Origin: UBA6623 sp965226435
Lineage (GTDB): Bacteria > Acidobacteriota > Terriglobia > Bryobacterales > UBA6623
NCBI GenBank assembly: GCA_965226435.1
Contig: CBDDCY010000011.1
Coordinates: 124,001-188,000 of the forward strand
DNA length: 64,000 nucleotides
Direction of reading: 5' to 3'
Part shown: one piece after another, positions 24,364-32,889 of the stretch
How the letters are laid out: every line of letters begins with the position of its first letter
Position numbering within the stretch: the first letter of the stretch is position 1
The notes under the pieces: generated by a model
Told to the model about the DNA's origin: nothing
Seen by the model: the letters and a program-made list of their open reading frames with translations, nothing else
Databases searched by the model: none
Program-made: the position numbers and the translations under genes

Positions 24364-25777
24364 GAGCTATAACCATAAGTTGTGGATGAGCCTCTGAGGG
24401 GAGGCGGCGTATCCTGACGATTGAGGAAGCAACTCAATCGTTTTCTGGAAAGGAACAAGGAGGATACGCCATGAGTCAGTGTGAAGCTGCTGAGAGCAGC
24501 AGTCAAGTCAACCCCCAAGTCATTGATGGAAAGGAACGCTCGCCCTTGGATGAGGTGCTGCGCCAAGGAGCGCGCCAGATGCTCGTCAAGGCCGTGGAAG
24601 CCGAAGTGACCGCCTACATCGAAACGCATCAGCACGAAGTCGACCAGGACGGCCGGCGGCTGGTGGTGCGCAACGGTCACGCCCGCGAGCGCACCATCGT
24701 CAGCGGCGTGGGTCAGCTGAAGATCCAGGCGCCGCGGGTCGACGATCGCCGAGTCGATGAGCAGGGCCGGCGCTTTCGTTTCACTTCCCAGATCCTGCCG
24801 CCGTATCTGCGGCGCACGAAGAGTGTGGAGGAGTTGATCCCCTGGTTGTACCTGAAAGGGATCTCGACGGGCGATTTCAGCGAAGCGCTGGAGGCCTTGC
24901 TGGGGCCCGACGCTCCGGGCCTGTCGGCGACGACGGTGGTGCGTCTCAAAGACGTCTGGCGCCGCGAGTACGAGGCTTGGTCAAAGCGTGACCTCAGCGG
25001 CCAGCGGTTTGTTTACATTTGGGCCGATGGCATCTACTCGAATGTTCGTCTGGACGATGAACGGCAGTGTTTGCTGGTTGTGATGGGAGCACTCGAAGAC
25101 GGTCGCAAGCAACTGCTGGCGGTGCACGACGGCTTTCGCGAAAGCGAACTGTCGTGGCAGGAGTTGCTGGAGGACTTGAAACGGCAGGGGCTCGAGCTGC
25201 CGCCGAAGTTGGCGGTGGGCGACGGAGCGATGGGGTTTTGGGCGGCACTGCGGAAAGTCTATCCGGCGACCGGTGAGCAACGCTGCTGGCTCCACAAGAC
25301 GGCCAACGTGCTCAATAAGCTGCCGCAGAGCATGCAGGGCAAAGCCAAGCAGGCGCTGCGCGACATCTATCTTGCCGAGAGTCGGCAGACGGCGGAGGCC
25401 GCTCTGGACCGTTTCAAGAACCTATACGAGAAGAAGTTTCCCAAAGCGGTCGAGTGCCTGGAAAAAGACCGCCAAGTGCTGCTGGCTTTCTACGACTTTC
25501 CGGCCGAGCACTGGGGGCACTTGCGGACGACGAACCCGATCGAGTCCACCTTTGCGACGGTCCGTTTGCGGCAGCGACGAACGAAGGGTTGTGGCAGCCG
25601 CGAAGCGTCGTTAACGATGGTCTTCATGCTGGCCCGCCAAGCCGAGCGCCACTGGCGACGCCTGAACGGTTCGGAAGTGATTGTTCATGTCTTAGAGGGA
25701 AAGGTTTTCAAGGATGGATTGATGGTTCAGGAAAACGCCGCCTGACCTCGCCCATCCACAACATTTGACAATATCTC
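24364..25777 (+). mobile_element. IS256-family insertion sequence (1414 bp)
   Basis: The ends are 28-base imperfect inverted repeats (left GAGCTATAACCATAAGTTGT, right read inward GAGATATTGTCAAATGTTGT, both continuing GGATG; 21 of 28 positions match). A 9-bp direct duplication CGCGAACAG lies at 24355-24363 and 25778-25786, within the 8-9 bp known for IS256 elements. It holds a single intact transposase. It is inserted in the signal-peptide coding region of the TIGR03437 protein. No second copy is present in the window. Confidence 0.92.
24471..25745 (+). CDS. IS256-family (mutator-type) transposase
   Basis: 424 residues, complete. After a basic N-terminal region (GARQMLVKAVEAEVTAYIE, RLVVRNGHARERTIVSGVG) the catalytic domain shows D in YIWADGIYSNV, D in LAVGDGAMGFWAAL, the zinc-like CWLHKTANVLNKLP motif and the E in RTTNPIESTFATVRLR, the mutator-family DDE set. 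An AAGGAGG ribosome site lies nine bases before the ATG. No frameshift is seen, and nothing suggests it is inactive. It cuts and joins the element ends at 24364 and 25777. Confidence 0.95.
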   Translation: MSQCEAAESSSQVNPQVIDGKERSPLDEVLRQGARQMLVKAVEAEVTAYIETHQHEVDQDGRRLVVRNGHARERTIVSGVGQLKIQAPRVDDRRVDEQGRRFRFTSQILPPYLRRTKSVEELIPWLYLKGISTGDFSEALEALLGPDAPGLSATTVVRLKDVWRREYEAWSKRDLSGQRFVYIWADGIYSNVRLDDERQCLLVVMGALEDGRKQLLAVHDGFRESELSWQELLEDLKRQGLELPPKLAVGDGAMGFWAALRKVYPATGEQRCWLHKTANVLNKLPQSMQGKAKQALRDIYLAESRQTAEAALDRFKNLYEKKFPKAVECLEKDRQVLLAFYDFPAEHWGHLRTTNPIESTFATVRLRQRRTKGCGSREASLTMVFMLARQAERHWRRLNGSEVIVHVLEGKVFKDGLMVQENAA

Positions 25778-26136
25778 CGCGAACAGCGAGGGTCCGCTCA
25801 ATGCGGTCATCGCCATTGCGACGGCAAGTCCAATCGTTACCAGGGATCGCTTCATCATGCCTATTGCTCCAATCATCTCCACAATATTGGGCGACTACCG
25901 GACCGGGGGTGACGTTCCGCTCAATGCGGTCACGCCACGGGGGTAAAATCCCCGGCCGGGCACTTTTGCGCCCAACCGTCTTCTATTCGTTGGCTCCGGG
26001 CCGCCGGCGCCATATAATCCGGGACTCCGCGCCGCGGCTAACAAACCGCCAAACCACCTTTGCTACTGTTTCGGCCATCTCGTTCTCCTACAGTCAACCT
26101 TCCACGTTCAATCCACCCTCGACCGATCGAAGCCCT

Positions 26137-27054
26137 CTAAATATTGAGGCCCGGCAGAAAGTCGCGCACCACTTTGACAACGATGGGACCTACCGTGACG
26201 ACAAACAGCGAAGGGAGAATGAAGAAGAAGATCGGGAACACCAGCTTGACGCCGATCTTCGCCGCCTTTTCCTCGACTTCCTGTCGCATCTGGACTCTCA
26301 TGTAGTCGGAGAAACTTCGTAGAGTCTGAGAAATACTGGTTCCGAAACGGTCGGCTTGAATCAACACGCTGACCATCTTCTTGACCTCGTCCACATCGGT
26401 TCGCTCTCCGAAATTGTGGAGGGCTTCGGAACGCCGTTTTCCGGCGCGCATTTCCAAATTCATGACGGCCAACTCGTCGCTGATCTCGACATGCGCGGTC
26501 TGCAACTCTTTGCTGACTTGCATCAGAGCCTGATCGAGGCCCAGTCCGGATTCGACACAAATGACGAGCATATCGAGGGCGTTCGGCAAAGCCTTCTTGA
26601 TCAATTTCTGACGCTTGACCGCCATGCGATTCAAGACGACATTGGGCCCGGCCCAGCCGATAAAACCGGCGGCGCCGATTTGGAAAATCGTCATCTCGCT
26701 TTGCAACTCGAAGCCGAACAGCAGGCCGGCGCTGAGCATCGTAAAGACGGCCGCGAAGGTTCCCTTGATTCCGTAGAGGATCTTCAACGCAGTCTGACTG
26801 CGAATTCCGGCCGACAACAGGCGCTTCTGCAGGATCCCGGTGTCTGTCGGACTGGCGGGTATACTGTTGCCGATCTTCGTGAGAACGTCACGAAAGGCAA
26901 GGCCCGGCTCGCGAACCACATGCTGTGCGAGTTCCACTTCACCGATGACGCGCTCCAAGGCGGCCTTGGCCTGAACCCAAAACCGAAACCCGAGCAGCGA
27001 CAGCAGTACCGCGATGATCGAGAACAGAAAAACGGAGGCGACAAATGCACTCAT
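26137..27054 (-). CDS. tadC: Tad/type II secretion F-domain membrane protein (TadC-like)
   Basis: 305 residues from the ATG at 27054, preceded by AAAGGAAG. An N-terminal membrane helix (FVASVFLFSIIAVLLSLLGF), a pair in the middle (GTFAAVFTMLSAGLLF, IFQIGAAGFIGWAGP) and one at the C-terminus (FPIFFFILPSLFVVTVGPIVV). The T2SSF domain is visible as KKALPNALDMLVICVESGLGLDQALMQVSKEL, RSEALHNFGERTDVDEVKKMVSVLIQADRFGTSISQTLRSFSDYMR. As in other Tad systems it should form the inner-membrane platform with TadB for the CpaF ATPase. It is the last gene of the minus-strand cluster and lies 19 bases after tadB. Confidence 0.88.
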   Translation of the reverse strand: MSAFVASVFLFSIIAVLLSLLGFRFWVQAKAALERVIGEVELAQHVVREPGLAFRDVLTKIGNSIPASPTDTGILQKRLLSAGIRSQTALKILYGIKGTFAAVFTMLSAGLLFGFELQSEMTIFQIGAAGFIGWAGPNVVLNRMAVKRQKLIKKALPNALDMLVICVESGLGLDQALMQVSKELQTAHVEISDELAVMNLEMRAGKRRSEALHNFGERTDVDEVKKMVSVLIQADRFGTSISQTLRSFSDYMRVQMRQEVEEKAAKIGVKLVFPIFFFILPSLFVVTVGPIVVKVVRDFLPGLNI

Positions 27055-27073
27055 GGTTCTTCCTTTACTTCCC

Positions 27074-28036
27074 TTAAACGCCGAGGTTGACGATCTTACG
27101 GATCGTGACAAACCCCAAAAACTGCAAAACAATACAAACCGCCATCAAGATTTTCCCGTCGGGGTCGTCGAAGAAAAACAGTATATAGCTGGGGTTCGTA
27201 TAGAACATCAAGATGCCGACGCTGAGCGGAATCATCGAGAGCACCAAACCCGAGATGCGCCCGTGCGCGCTGACCGCGCGAATGCGTCCTCGTAACTTAA
27301 AGCGCTCGCGGATCAGATAGGCCAGGTTGTCCAACAGCGAGGCCAGGTTGCCGCCCGTCCGTTTCTGCAGCAAGACTGCGGAAACGAAGAAGTGCACATC
27401 CAATAACGGCACCCGGGTACCGAGACGCTCCAGCGCCATTTCCAGCGGCAAGCCCAAATTCTGCTCGTCAAACGTGCGGCGAAACTCATCGGCCAAGGGC
27501 GCGGAGTATTCCTTGTGCAACAACTCCAGAGAAACCGAAAAAGCGTTACCGGAACGCATCGCGCGCGCCACGAATTCGAGGGCGTCAGGGAACTGCGCCT
27601 CGAAGGCGGCCATGCGCTTCTTGCGCTTTTGCTGCAGGAATACGAACGGGGCGGCCGCTCCACAGATAACTCCGATTCCCGAAATCATCTGACCGCGGGG
27701 AATCACGTACCAGAACAGGTTAAACCCGATCACCGCGAGAAACAGGGATAAGTACATCGTCCGGGCGGGATCCCAGTCCATGCCGGCTTGTTCGATGTAG
27801 TCACGCAACTTTTCCGTAAGATTTTTACCCAGAAGGTACTGAGCGAAGACATCCTTCTTATCCGAGTCATCCCCTTTGATCAGGGAGGTGTCGTCCGCTT
27901 TCTTGGTCGTGGTCTTGCCCTCGACCAGTTTCTTCATCTGGTCGACTTCGCGTTTCTTAAGGCGACTATTGGCGATGACGACCGTGAAGATCATCACCAC
28001 GGCCAGTACGACGAAAAAGATGATTAATAAAGTCAT
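27074..28036 (-). CDS. tadB: Tad inner-membrane platform protein (TadB-like)
   Basis: 320 residues. The N-terminal membrane helix (LLIIFFVVLAVVMIFTVVIA) is followed by a charged linker, two helices around 95-135 and the T2SSF domain (AQFPDALEFVARAMRSGNAFSVSLELLHKEY, LLDVHFFVSAVLLQKRTGGNLASLLDNLAYLIRERFKLRGRIRAVSAHGR), with C-terminal helices (GLVLSMIPLSVGILMFY, AVCIVLQFLGFVTIRKIV). TadB pairs with TadC to make the platform that extrudes Flp pili. It starts 10 bases after cpaF ends and 19 bases before tadC begins, consistent with one transcript. The ATG at 28034-28036 was chosen because a GGAGAG ribosome site precedes it. Confidence 0.88.
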   Translation of the reverse strand: MTLLIIFFVVLAVVMIFTVVIANSRLKKREVDQMKKLVEGKTTTKKADDTSLIKGDDSDKKDVFAQYLLGKNLTEKLRDYIEQAGMDWDPARTMYLSLFLAVIGFNLFWYVIPRGQMISGIGVICGAAAPFVFLQQKRKKRMAAFEAQFPDALEFVARAMRSGNAFSVSLELLHKEYSAPLADEFRRTFDEQNLGLPLEMALERLGTRVPLLDVHFFVSAVLLQKRTGGNLASLLDNLAYLIRERFKLRGRIRAVSAHGRISGLVLSMIPLSVGILMFYTNPSYILFFFDDPDGKILMAVCIVLQFLGFVTIRKIVNLGV

Positions 28037-28046
28037 TGCTTCTCTC

Positions 28047-29414
28047 CTATTCGCCGATCTCCACAATCTCTTCAAATATTTCAGTCGAAAGCCGCACGCC
28101 CGCCGCGAGCAGTTTCTCGTAGAACCGGGGTCGAATCCCGGTCGCGGCGAAGCGCCCCATTACGCGCCCCTCGGAAGAGACGCCGAGCTTTTCGAACACG
28201 AACAAATCCTGCAGCATGACCATGTCGCCTTCCATGGTGGTGACTTCGGTCAGACTGCGGCAGCGTCGGGTTCCGTCGCTGAGACGCTCGACTTGCACGA
28301 TCAGGTCGACGGCCGAGGCGATTTGGCTTCGGATCGCGGTGATCGGCAGATTGGCGCTCGCCAGATTGATCATGACTTCAAGGCGCGTGACGACATCGCG
28401 CGGCGTGTTGGCGTGAATCGTGGTCATCGATCCGTCGTGACCGGTATTCATCGCCTGCAACATATCCAGCGCTTCTTCACCACGACACTCCCCGATGACG
28501 ATACGGTCGGGCCGCATACGCAGGGAGTTGATCAGCAATTCACGCTGCCGGATGGCGCCCTCGCCCTCGATATTGGGCGGCCGCGTCTCCATCCGAACGA
28601 CGTGAGGCTGCTTGAGCTGCAACTCCGCCGCGTCCTCGATCGTAACGACGCGCTCGGTCGGAGATATAAAGGCCGACAAGGCGTTGAGCATTGTCGTCTT
28701 GCCCGAACCCGTTCCGCCCGAGACGATTACATTGAGGCGTGCACTGACCGCGCCCTTGAGGATGTCCATCATGCCTTGCGTGACCGACTTCTTGGCCACC
28801 AGATCGTCGGGTATCAGTTTGTCGGTGCCGAAACGACGAATCGACATCAAGGGACCGTCGACGGCCAGCGGTGGAATCACCGCGTTGACACGAGAACCGT
28901 CGGAAAGCCGGGCATCAACCATCGGCGAAGACTCGTCAATGCGTCGACCGACTTGCGATACGATCTTGTCGATGATGCGATAAAGATGGTTGTCATCCTT
29001 AAAGGTGACACTGGTCAACTCCAGTTGCCCCTTACGCTCGATGTACACTTGGCTATGAGTATTGACCAAGATGTCACTGATGGTCGGGTCCTGCAGAAGA
29101 GGCTCCAGCGGGCCGAGGCCGAAAACCTCGTCCAAGACCTCGTCGCAGATCTGTTGCCGTTCGAGAGAACTGAGCAAGGTCGACTCTTCGTCCATCAACG
29201 ACATCAAGGCGTTGCGGACTTCCAGCCTCACCTTTTCGTTCTCGATGCTGGCCAGAGCTTCGAGATTGATCTTGTCGAGCAGGCGACGATGTAGACGGAA
29301 TTTGAGTTCCTGGTACTCGGGATTCAGGGTCAACCGTCCGCGCGAGGTTCCCCGCCGCAAGCGGTCTTCCCAAGTAGCTTCGCCGCTTGTCTGAATGTCG
29401 GTCATCATCGCCAT
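28047..29414 (-). CDS. cpaF: Tad secretion ATPase (CpaF/TadA)
   Basis: 455 residues. An N-terminal helical part with HRRLLDKINLEALASIENEK, then ICDEVLDEVFGLGPLEPLLQDPTISDILVN, then the VirB11-like ATPase: Walker A GGTGSGKTT, Asp box VTIEDAAELQL, Walker B RPDRIVIGECRGEEALDMLQAMNTGHDGSMTTIHAN and the His box. It powers assembly and retraction of Flp/Tad pili as a cytoplasmic hexamer docked on TadB/TadC. The length and motifs are normal. It lies between cpaE (36 bases upstream) and tadB. The identification is secure. Confidence 0.93.
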   Translation of the reverse strand: MAMMTDIQTSGEATWEDRLRRGTSRGRLTLNPEYQELKFRLHRRLLDKINLEALASIENEKVRLEVRNALMSLMDEESTLLSSLERQQICDEVLDEVFGLGPLEPLLQDPTISDILVNTHSQVYIERKGQLELTSVTFKDDNHLYRIIDKIVSQVGRRIDESSPMVDARLSDGSRVNAVIPPLAVDGPLMSIRRFGTDKLIPDDLVAKKSVTQGMMDILKGAVSARLNVIVSGGTGSGKTTMLNALSAFISPTERVVTIEDAAELQLKQPHVVRMETRPPNIEGEGAIRQRELLINSLRMRPDRIVIGECRGEEALDMLQAMNTGHDGSMTTIHANTPRDVVTRLEVMINLASANLPITAIRSQIASAVDLIVQVERLSDGTRRCRSLTEVTTMEGDMVMLQDLFVFEKLGVSSEGRVMGRFAATGIRPRFYEKLLAAGVRLSTEIFEEIVEIGE

Positions 29415-29450
29415 TTTTTATTCTCGCTCCACTTGCTCGATCGCCGACCC

Positions 29451-30659
29451 TCATCCCTGAGACAGCAGGGCGGAAAGCCTCAAGGACCCGACACCCTTCT
29501 TCTTGTCCGCCTCGGGCACGGCGAACAGTTTCTTCACGAAATCCTGATAACCGCGCCCCAGATCGCAGTTGGAAAGCACCGGCTTACCCGTTGTCTGCGC
29601 CCGGTGCATAGCGGCGTTATCCTCGGGCAACACCGAACTAATCGGAAAAGCAAATACCTTTTCCATGTCGGCGGTACTGAGCCCTTGCCGCTTAGCCATC
29701 CGATTCACGATGAGCGACATCCGCTCACGACCGATTTGCATCTGCTCGAGGTAGCCAATGAGCTTTCTTGTCAAATGCAACGAGGGCAACTCCGCGCCCG
29801 AAACCACGAAAATCTGGTCCGCCTCCCCCAAAATCACCTGAGAAACGCGCTCGTAGGCGGCCGGCAGATCCAAAATGACAACGTCGTAAGCCCCACGAGC
29901 ATATTCAAGCAAGTCGTGGATTCGACGGCCTTCGATGGTAGCCGGCTCCGGCTTATCCGGCGCCGTCAGCAGATCCAGGTTTCCCTGGCTCGTCACCAAC
30001 GCACTCCATAGAGTCGCGTCGATTTTCTCGGAATGACGAAGGGCGTCCAAGAGACTGTAACTACAACTGGTACGCGCGATAAAGGAAAGCGTTCCGCCGG
30101 TCAGATCGAAATCAACAATGAGGACCTTGCGTTTGGCATCCGCGGCGCCGAGGCAAGCGGTATGGTAGGCGAGCGTCGTTGTTCCCTGGCCGGCCTTGGC
30201 CCCGACAAACGAGAGGACTTGCCCTCGGGTGAGCTCGGACTGCTCTTCGGATTTGCGAAGACGGAGGATGCGGGAAATGACGGTCGACTGCGACTCGACG
30301 TCAAACGGCGCACACAAGAATTCCGTCGATCCCGCCCGCAAGGAACGAATGATCACGGCGGCATCGTTGTGTTCGTGTAACCCCACCACATGAATGGCGG
30401 GCCGAATGGCGGCCACGGCTGAAATCAGCTCGATAGCCTTCTCGGTATCCGCGCTTAAATCCAACAGGACGATATCGGGCCGCAGCTGCCTCAGGCGGCT
30501 GTCCAACTGACGAACGCTGGGGTAAGCGTCGACATCCGCGACGAGCTGAAAGGCCCGCATCTCCGGTATCGTCGCGACGAACCGCTGGGCAAGACCGCGG
30601 TTCGGACAGATAAGGACGGCGGCCAGTTCCGCTCGCTGTCTGAGTTCGTGGGGCTCCAT
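29451..30659 (-). CDS. cpaE: Tad localisation ATPase (CpaE/TadZ-like), cluster copy
   Basis: 402 residues with an atypical receiver-like N-terminal half (DIVLLDLSADTEKAIELISA, SLRAGSTEFLCAPFD) and a ParA/MinD ATPase half: FVGAKAGQGTTTLAYHTACLG (deviant Walker A with Lys), VLIVDFDLTGGTLSFIA, YDVVILDLPAAYERVSQ, SLIVNRM. It should recruit the Tad machine to its site, working with CpaF. It is 36 bases from cpaF and follows the secretin tail. It resembles the orphan at 1400-2545 in layout, but the two are far from identical in sequence. Confidence 0.88.
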   Translation of the reverse strand: MEPHELRQRAELAAVLICPNRGLAQRFVATIPEMRAFQLVADVDAYPSVRQLDSRLRQLRPDIVLLDLSADTEKAIELISAVAAIRPAIHVVGLHEHNDAAVIIRSLRAGSTEFLCAPFDVESQSTVISRILRLRKSEEQSELTRGQVLSFVGAKAGQGTTTLAYHTACLGAADAKRKVLIVDFDLTGGTLSFIARTSCSYSLLDALRHSEKIDATLWSALVTSQGNLDLLTAPDKPEPATIEGRRIHDLLEYARGAYDVVILDLPAAYERVSQVILGEADQIFVVSGAELPSLHLTRKLIGYLEQMQIGRERMSLIVNRMAKRQGLSTADMEKVFAFPISSVLPEDNAAMHRAQTTGKPVLSNCDLGRGYQDFVKKLFAVPEADKKKGVGSLRLSALLSQG

Positions 30660-30694
30660 ATCTCCTGCTCTAAACCTCGCGTGGGACGCCGGAC

Positions 30695-30877
30695 CTACTC
30701 GGCCGCCTTCGCCGCCTCCTCCGCTCTGAGTCGCTCAACGTAGTCAGCCAAGGGCTCCATGAAGTCCTTAGGCATCGGCACCATGTTAAGCGGCTCCCCG
30801 ACGTCGATCACCGCGGGGAATTCCGGCGTGACGAACACCATCTTTTGGGGGCAAGTCCATAGGGACACCTTGGACAA
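30695..30877 (-). pseudogene. Probable tail of a CpaC-type secretin
   Basis: The 60-codon frame (TTG start at 30877) reads PQKMVFVTPEFPAVIDVGEP then MPKDFMEPLADYVERLRAEE, which resembles the C-terminus of Tad/type II secretins, where a LVVFVTPE.. beta-strand and proline-rich tail close the protein. The position between cpaB and cpaE is where cpaC lies in Tad clusters. The remaining more than 1 kb of a secretin is missing: the frame abuts the cpaB stop. A deletion in this genome, or in the assembly, is the simplest reading. A genuine small gene cannot be excluded. Confidence 0.5.
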
Positions 30878-30878
30878 G

Positions 30879-31733
30879 CTAGTTAGCGGAACGTTTAAAC
30901 CTCTGCACGGATCGCTTATTGCCTCGAATCATCTCCACCTGCGCCGGAGGCGGCGGCGGAGGTGGCGGCAGCGGAGCAGCGGAGCGCCTTGGCCGCTGAG
31001 CCGGGCGGGCGGCGCGCTGGCGCGCCTTGGCCCATAGATCGCTCTGTCGCACAGCCTTGCGGGCTTTCGCCGTCTCTTCCTCATCCATCGGATTGCGTAA
31101 CACGAGATGGATGCGGCCCGCTTGCGTCGCCAGCGTCAGCAATTCGCTCTGGCCGGGCGTCAGAAGCATATTAAGAACCGGGACATTCTGAGGCTTGCCG
31201 TTGGGATCCATCTCCAAGCGATGCCCGGTCGACAGAACCGTGACATTCTCCAGGACCGTCGTCGTGATCTGCTCCGAGCCGCCCTTAGGCGACCCAGTCA
31301 GGAGGATATCGACCTCGGATCCGGGGTTGATGTACCCGGACACGCCGGTCACCTGATTGATCGCGATCGCCACCGCTCGCTTCCCCTCCGGGATCAGCGG
31401 CGCCAACCCGACGCCCGCGCCCTTTTCGGTGACGCGGCCGGCGAGAATCGGCTCATTCTCAAGGATCGGACTCACGACGGATCGATCGATCACGTCCTCT
31501 TCGCTACCGAAAGCGCCCCGCGGGTAGGCTTCGGCCGGGAAATCCATCGCCCGCAAATCTTCGTACGTAATCACCTTCCCGATCGGAAGGTCTTGCGTGG
31601 CCACAATCAGCACCTTCTTCGGCACCTCCGCCTGCACCTGCCGGCGCCCGACGGTGATTTGGTAGAAAATCGCCGTGATGACCAGAGCCACCACGACCGC
31701 CATCAAAATAACCGTGATCAATCGTTTATCCAT
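30879..31733 (-). CDS. cpaB: Tad pilus assembly protein CpaB/RcpC
   Basis: 284 residues. One N-terminal membrane helix (LITVILMAVVVALVITAIFY), then the SAF domain VLIVATQDLPIGKVITYEDLRAMDFPAEAYPRGAF and the RcpC/CpaB domain GKRAVAIAINQVTGVSGYINPGSEVDILLTG, TVLENVTVLSTG, ALTPGQSE-like LLTPGQSELLTLATQAGRIHLVLRNP. A Pro-rich run of nine prolines precedes the end VEMIRGNKRSVQRF. CpaB helps secretin formation in the periplasm. It is 10 bases downstream of cpaA. The last residues (KRSAN) may be altered by the deletion that removed the secretin. Confidence 0.88.
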   Translation of the reverse strand: MDKRLITVILMAVVVALVITAIFYQITVGRRQVQAEVPKKVLIVATQDLPIGKVITYEDLRAMDFPAEAYPRGAFGSEEDVIDRSVVSPILENEPILAGRVTEKGAGVGLAPLIPEGKRAVAIAINQVTGVSGYINPGSEVDILLTGSPKGGSEQITTTVLENVTVLSTGHRLEMDPNGKPQNVPVLNMLLTPGQSELLTLATQAGRIHLVLRNPMDEEETAKARKAVRQSDLWAKARQRAARPAQRPRRSAAPLPPPPPPPPAQVEMIRGNKRSVQRFKRSAN

Positions 31734-31742
31734 AATTCACCC

Positions 31743-32276
31743 CTAGACCAAAAAATCAGATCTACTAAGAAAGGACAGCAATACTCCCGCCGTGATGGCG
31801 GGCGCGTAGGGAATCGAACTCTTGAGGGCCGAGTCCGCGACGCCGGAACCGAACTTCTTCTTCACCCACTGAACGGCGACGAAAGCCAGCGCCATCAGGC
31901 CGCCCACCATGGCCGCCATGATCGCGGCGGTCACGATCTGCTCGCTTCCGATGATCGCGCCGAATCCGGCCATCAGCTTGATATCTCCTCCGCCCATTCC
32001 ACCCAGCATAAAGAAAACCAGGAAGGCCGCGAATCCGATCACACCGCCCAGCAAAGAATCCCAGACCCCGCTGAGTCCGTGGAGAGCGGCCTGCGCCGCC
32101 ACGCCGGATACAAACGCGGCCAACGCAATCGGGTTCGATACCTTGCGCCGCCACAAATCCTCGGCGGTCGCCAACAGGCCGAACAAAGCACAGAGTCCGA
32201 GTAGCCAGTACACTATTTTTGGTCTCCGAGTCCAATCTCCCAGCGCGGTCCTGGTCGCCGCCACCGAAGACGGCAA
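31743..32276 (-). CDS. cpaA: Prepilin peptidase (CpaA/TadV, A24 family), N-terminus possibly replaced
   Basis: 177 residues with five or six membrane helices. LLGLCALFGLLATAEDLWRRKVSNPIA contains the first catalytic Asp region and GGMGGGDIKLMAGFGAIIG the GxGD..K motif with the second Asp. This aspartyl protease cleaves Flp prepilin leaders at the inner membrane. The only usable start is a TTG at 32276 that lies in sequence adjoining the IS3 remnant, so the original start may have been lost or may be an internal codon near the first helix. It heads the cluster cpaA-cpaB-(cpaC tail)-cpaE-cpaF-tadB-tadC. Confidence 0.8.
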   Translation of the reverse strand: MPSSVAATRTALGDWTRRPKIVYWLLGLCALFGLLATAEDLWRRKVSNPIALAAFVSGVAAQAALHGLSGVWDSLLGGVIGFAAFLVFFMLGGMGGGDIKLMAGFGAIIGSEQIVTAAIMAAMVGGLMALAFVAVQWVKKKFGSGVADSALKSSIPYAPAITAGVLLSFLSRSDFLV

Positions 32277-32394
32277 ACCGCACTAACGAGTCGGAACTCC
32301 TCGATGTTCTCATTGAATACCATACCGGCCCTGAATTGAAATTCACAGAATCCCGCGTGTTCAACTGGATCAGCGGCGTCCCGCTGCAGGGCTG

Positions 32395-32686
32395 GTGCAT
32401 CACTCCGACCGCGGAGTACAGTACGCCGCCAACGGCTATGTAGAATTGTTGAAGCAGCACGGAATCACCCCCAGCATGAGCCGCAAAGCGAACCCCTACG
32501 ACAATGCCAAAGCGGAATCTTTCATGAAGACGCTGAAGTACGAAGAGGTCTACCGCTCCGAGTACCGCGATCTGGCCGAGGCGCGCGCCTCGATCGGGCG
32601 TTTTCTCGAGCAGGGTGTACAACGAAAAGCGCTTGCATTCGGCGCTGGGCTATTGTCCGCCGGTGGAGTTCCGTATCCTTACTTAA
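32395..32686 (+). pseudogene. IS3-family transposase (OrfB) remnant
   Basis: About 90 codons of the C-terminal catalytic part remain: VHHSDRGVQYA (second Asp region), SMSRKANPYDNAKAESFMKTLKYEEVY (Glu region), then a +1 shift near 32617 is needed to read VYNEKRLHSALGYCPPVEF before a stop at 32686. The N-terminal half including the first Asp is absent. GTCAACTGTGTCTAAACTAT near 32785 may be an IS end. The element is dead. It borders the Tad cluster upstream of cpaA and could be linked to loss of the cpaA start. The region 32687-32889 holds no other gene. Confidence 0.8.
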
Positions 32687-32889
32687 CCCAGCCTAAGAGA
32701 AGACCCCCGGAAGCCCGCCTCCGCTTCACCAACCGGGAGCCATTATGCAGCAAAGGGCCGCCGCCGGCAATCAAAAACCCCGGTCAACTGTGTCTAAACT
32801 ATTTGTATCGTAGCGTATCCGGCGCTCCAGTTCGTCGACTCCGCCATGCATTTCCTTGCTCGCTTCCGCCTCGAACCCGCCGACACGCC

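Larger units (their letters stand above)
21334..25858 (-). pseudogene. Large secreted beta-propeller-like protein with TIGR03437 C-terminus, split by IS256 element
   Basis: The ATG at 25856-25858 begins a signal peptide MMKRSLVTIGLAVAMAMTAL ending LSGPSLFA at 25778. The rest (24354 down to 21334) starts QGHVSGGTTFGTVIPLPGII and runs about 1000 residues of repeated beta-strand segments (VSPDGGFLIVANAQSETMTLINL and similar, consistent with YVTN-type propeller repeats), ending in GVTNAADFSTKLGAGGLISI and PEQINAQLPF, hallmarks of the Solibacter-group TIGR03437 domain. Removing the IS and one 9-bp duplication restores SGPSLFAQGHVSGG in frame. The insertion cuts between leader and mature part, so export is lost unless a new start is used; 24264 (GTG) is the best residual one. 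Confidence 0.85.

Noticed and set aside
25983..26078. 31-codon minus-strand frame with a GGAG site before ATG (MAETVAKVVWRF...)
   Set aside because: Too short to support without comparative data; it lies in the gap between the TIGR03437 gene start and tadC and may be chance.
27876..29294. 472-codon plus-strand open frame
   Set aside because: It is exactly antisense to cpaF and tadB, which have full motif sets; the frame is open only because of the GC-rich codon usage.
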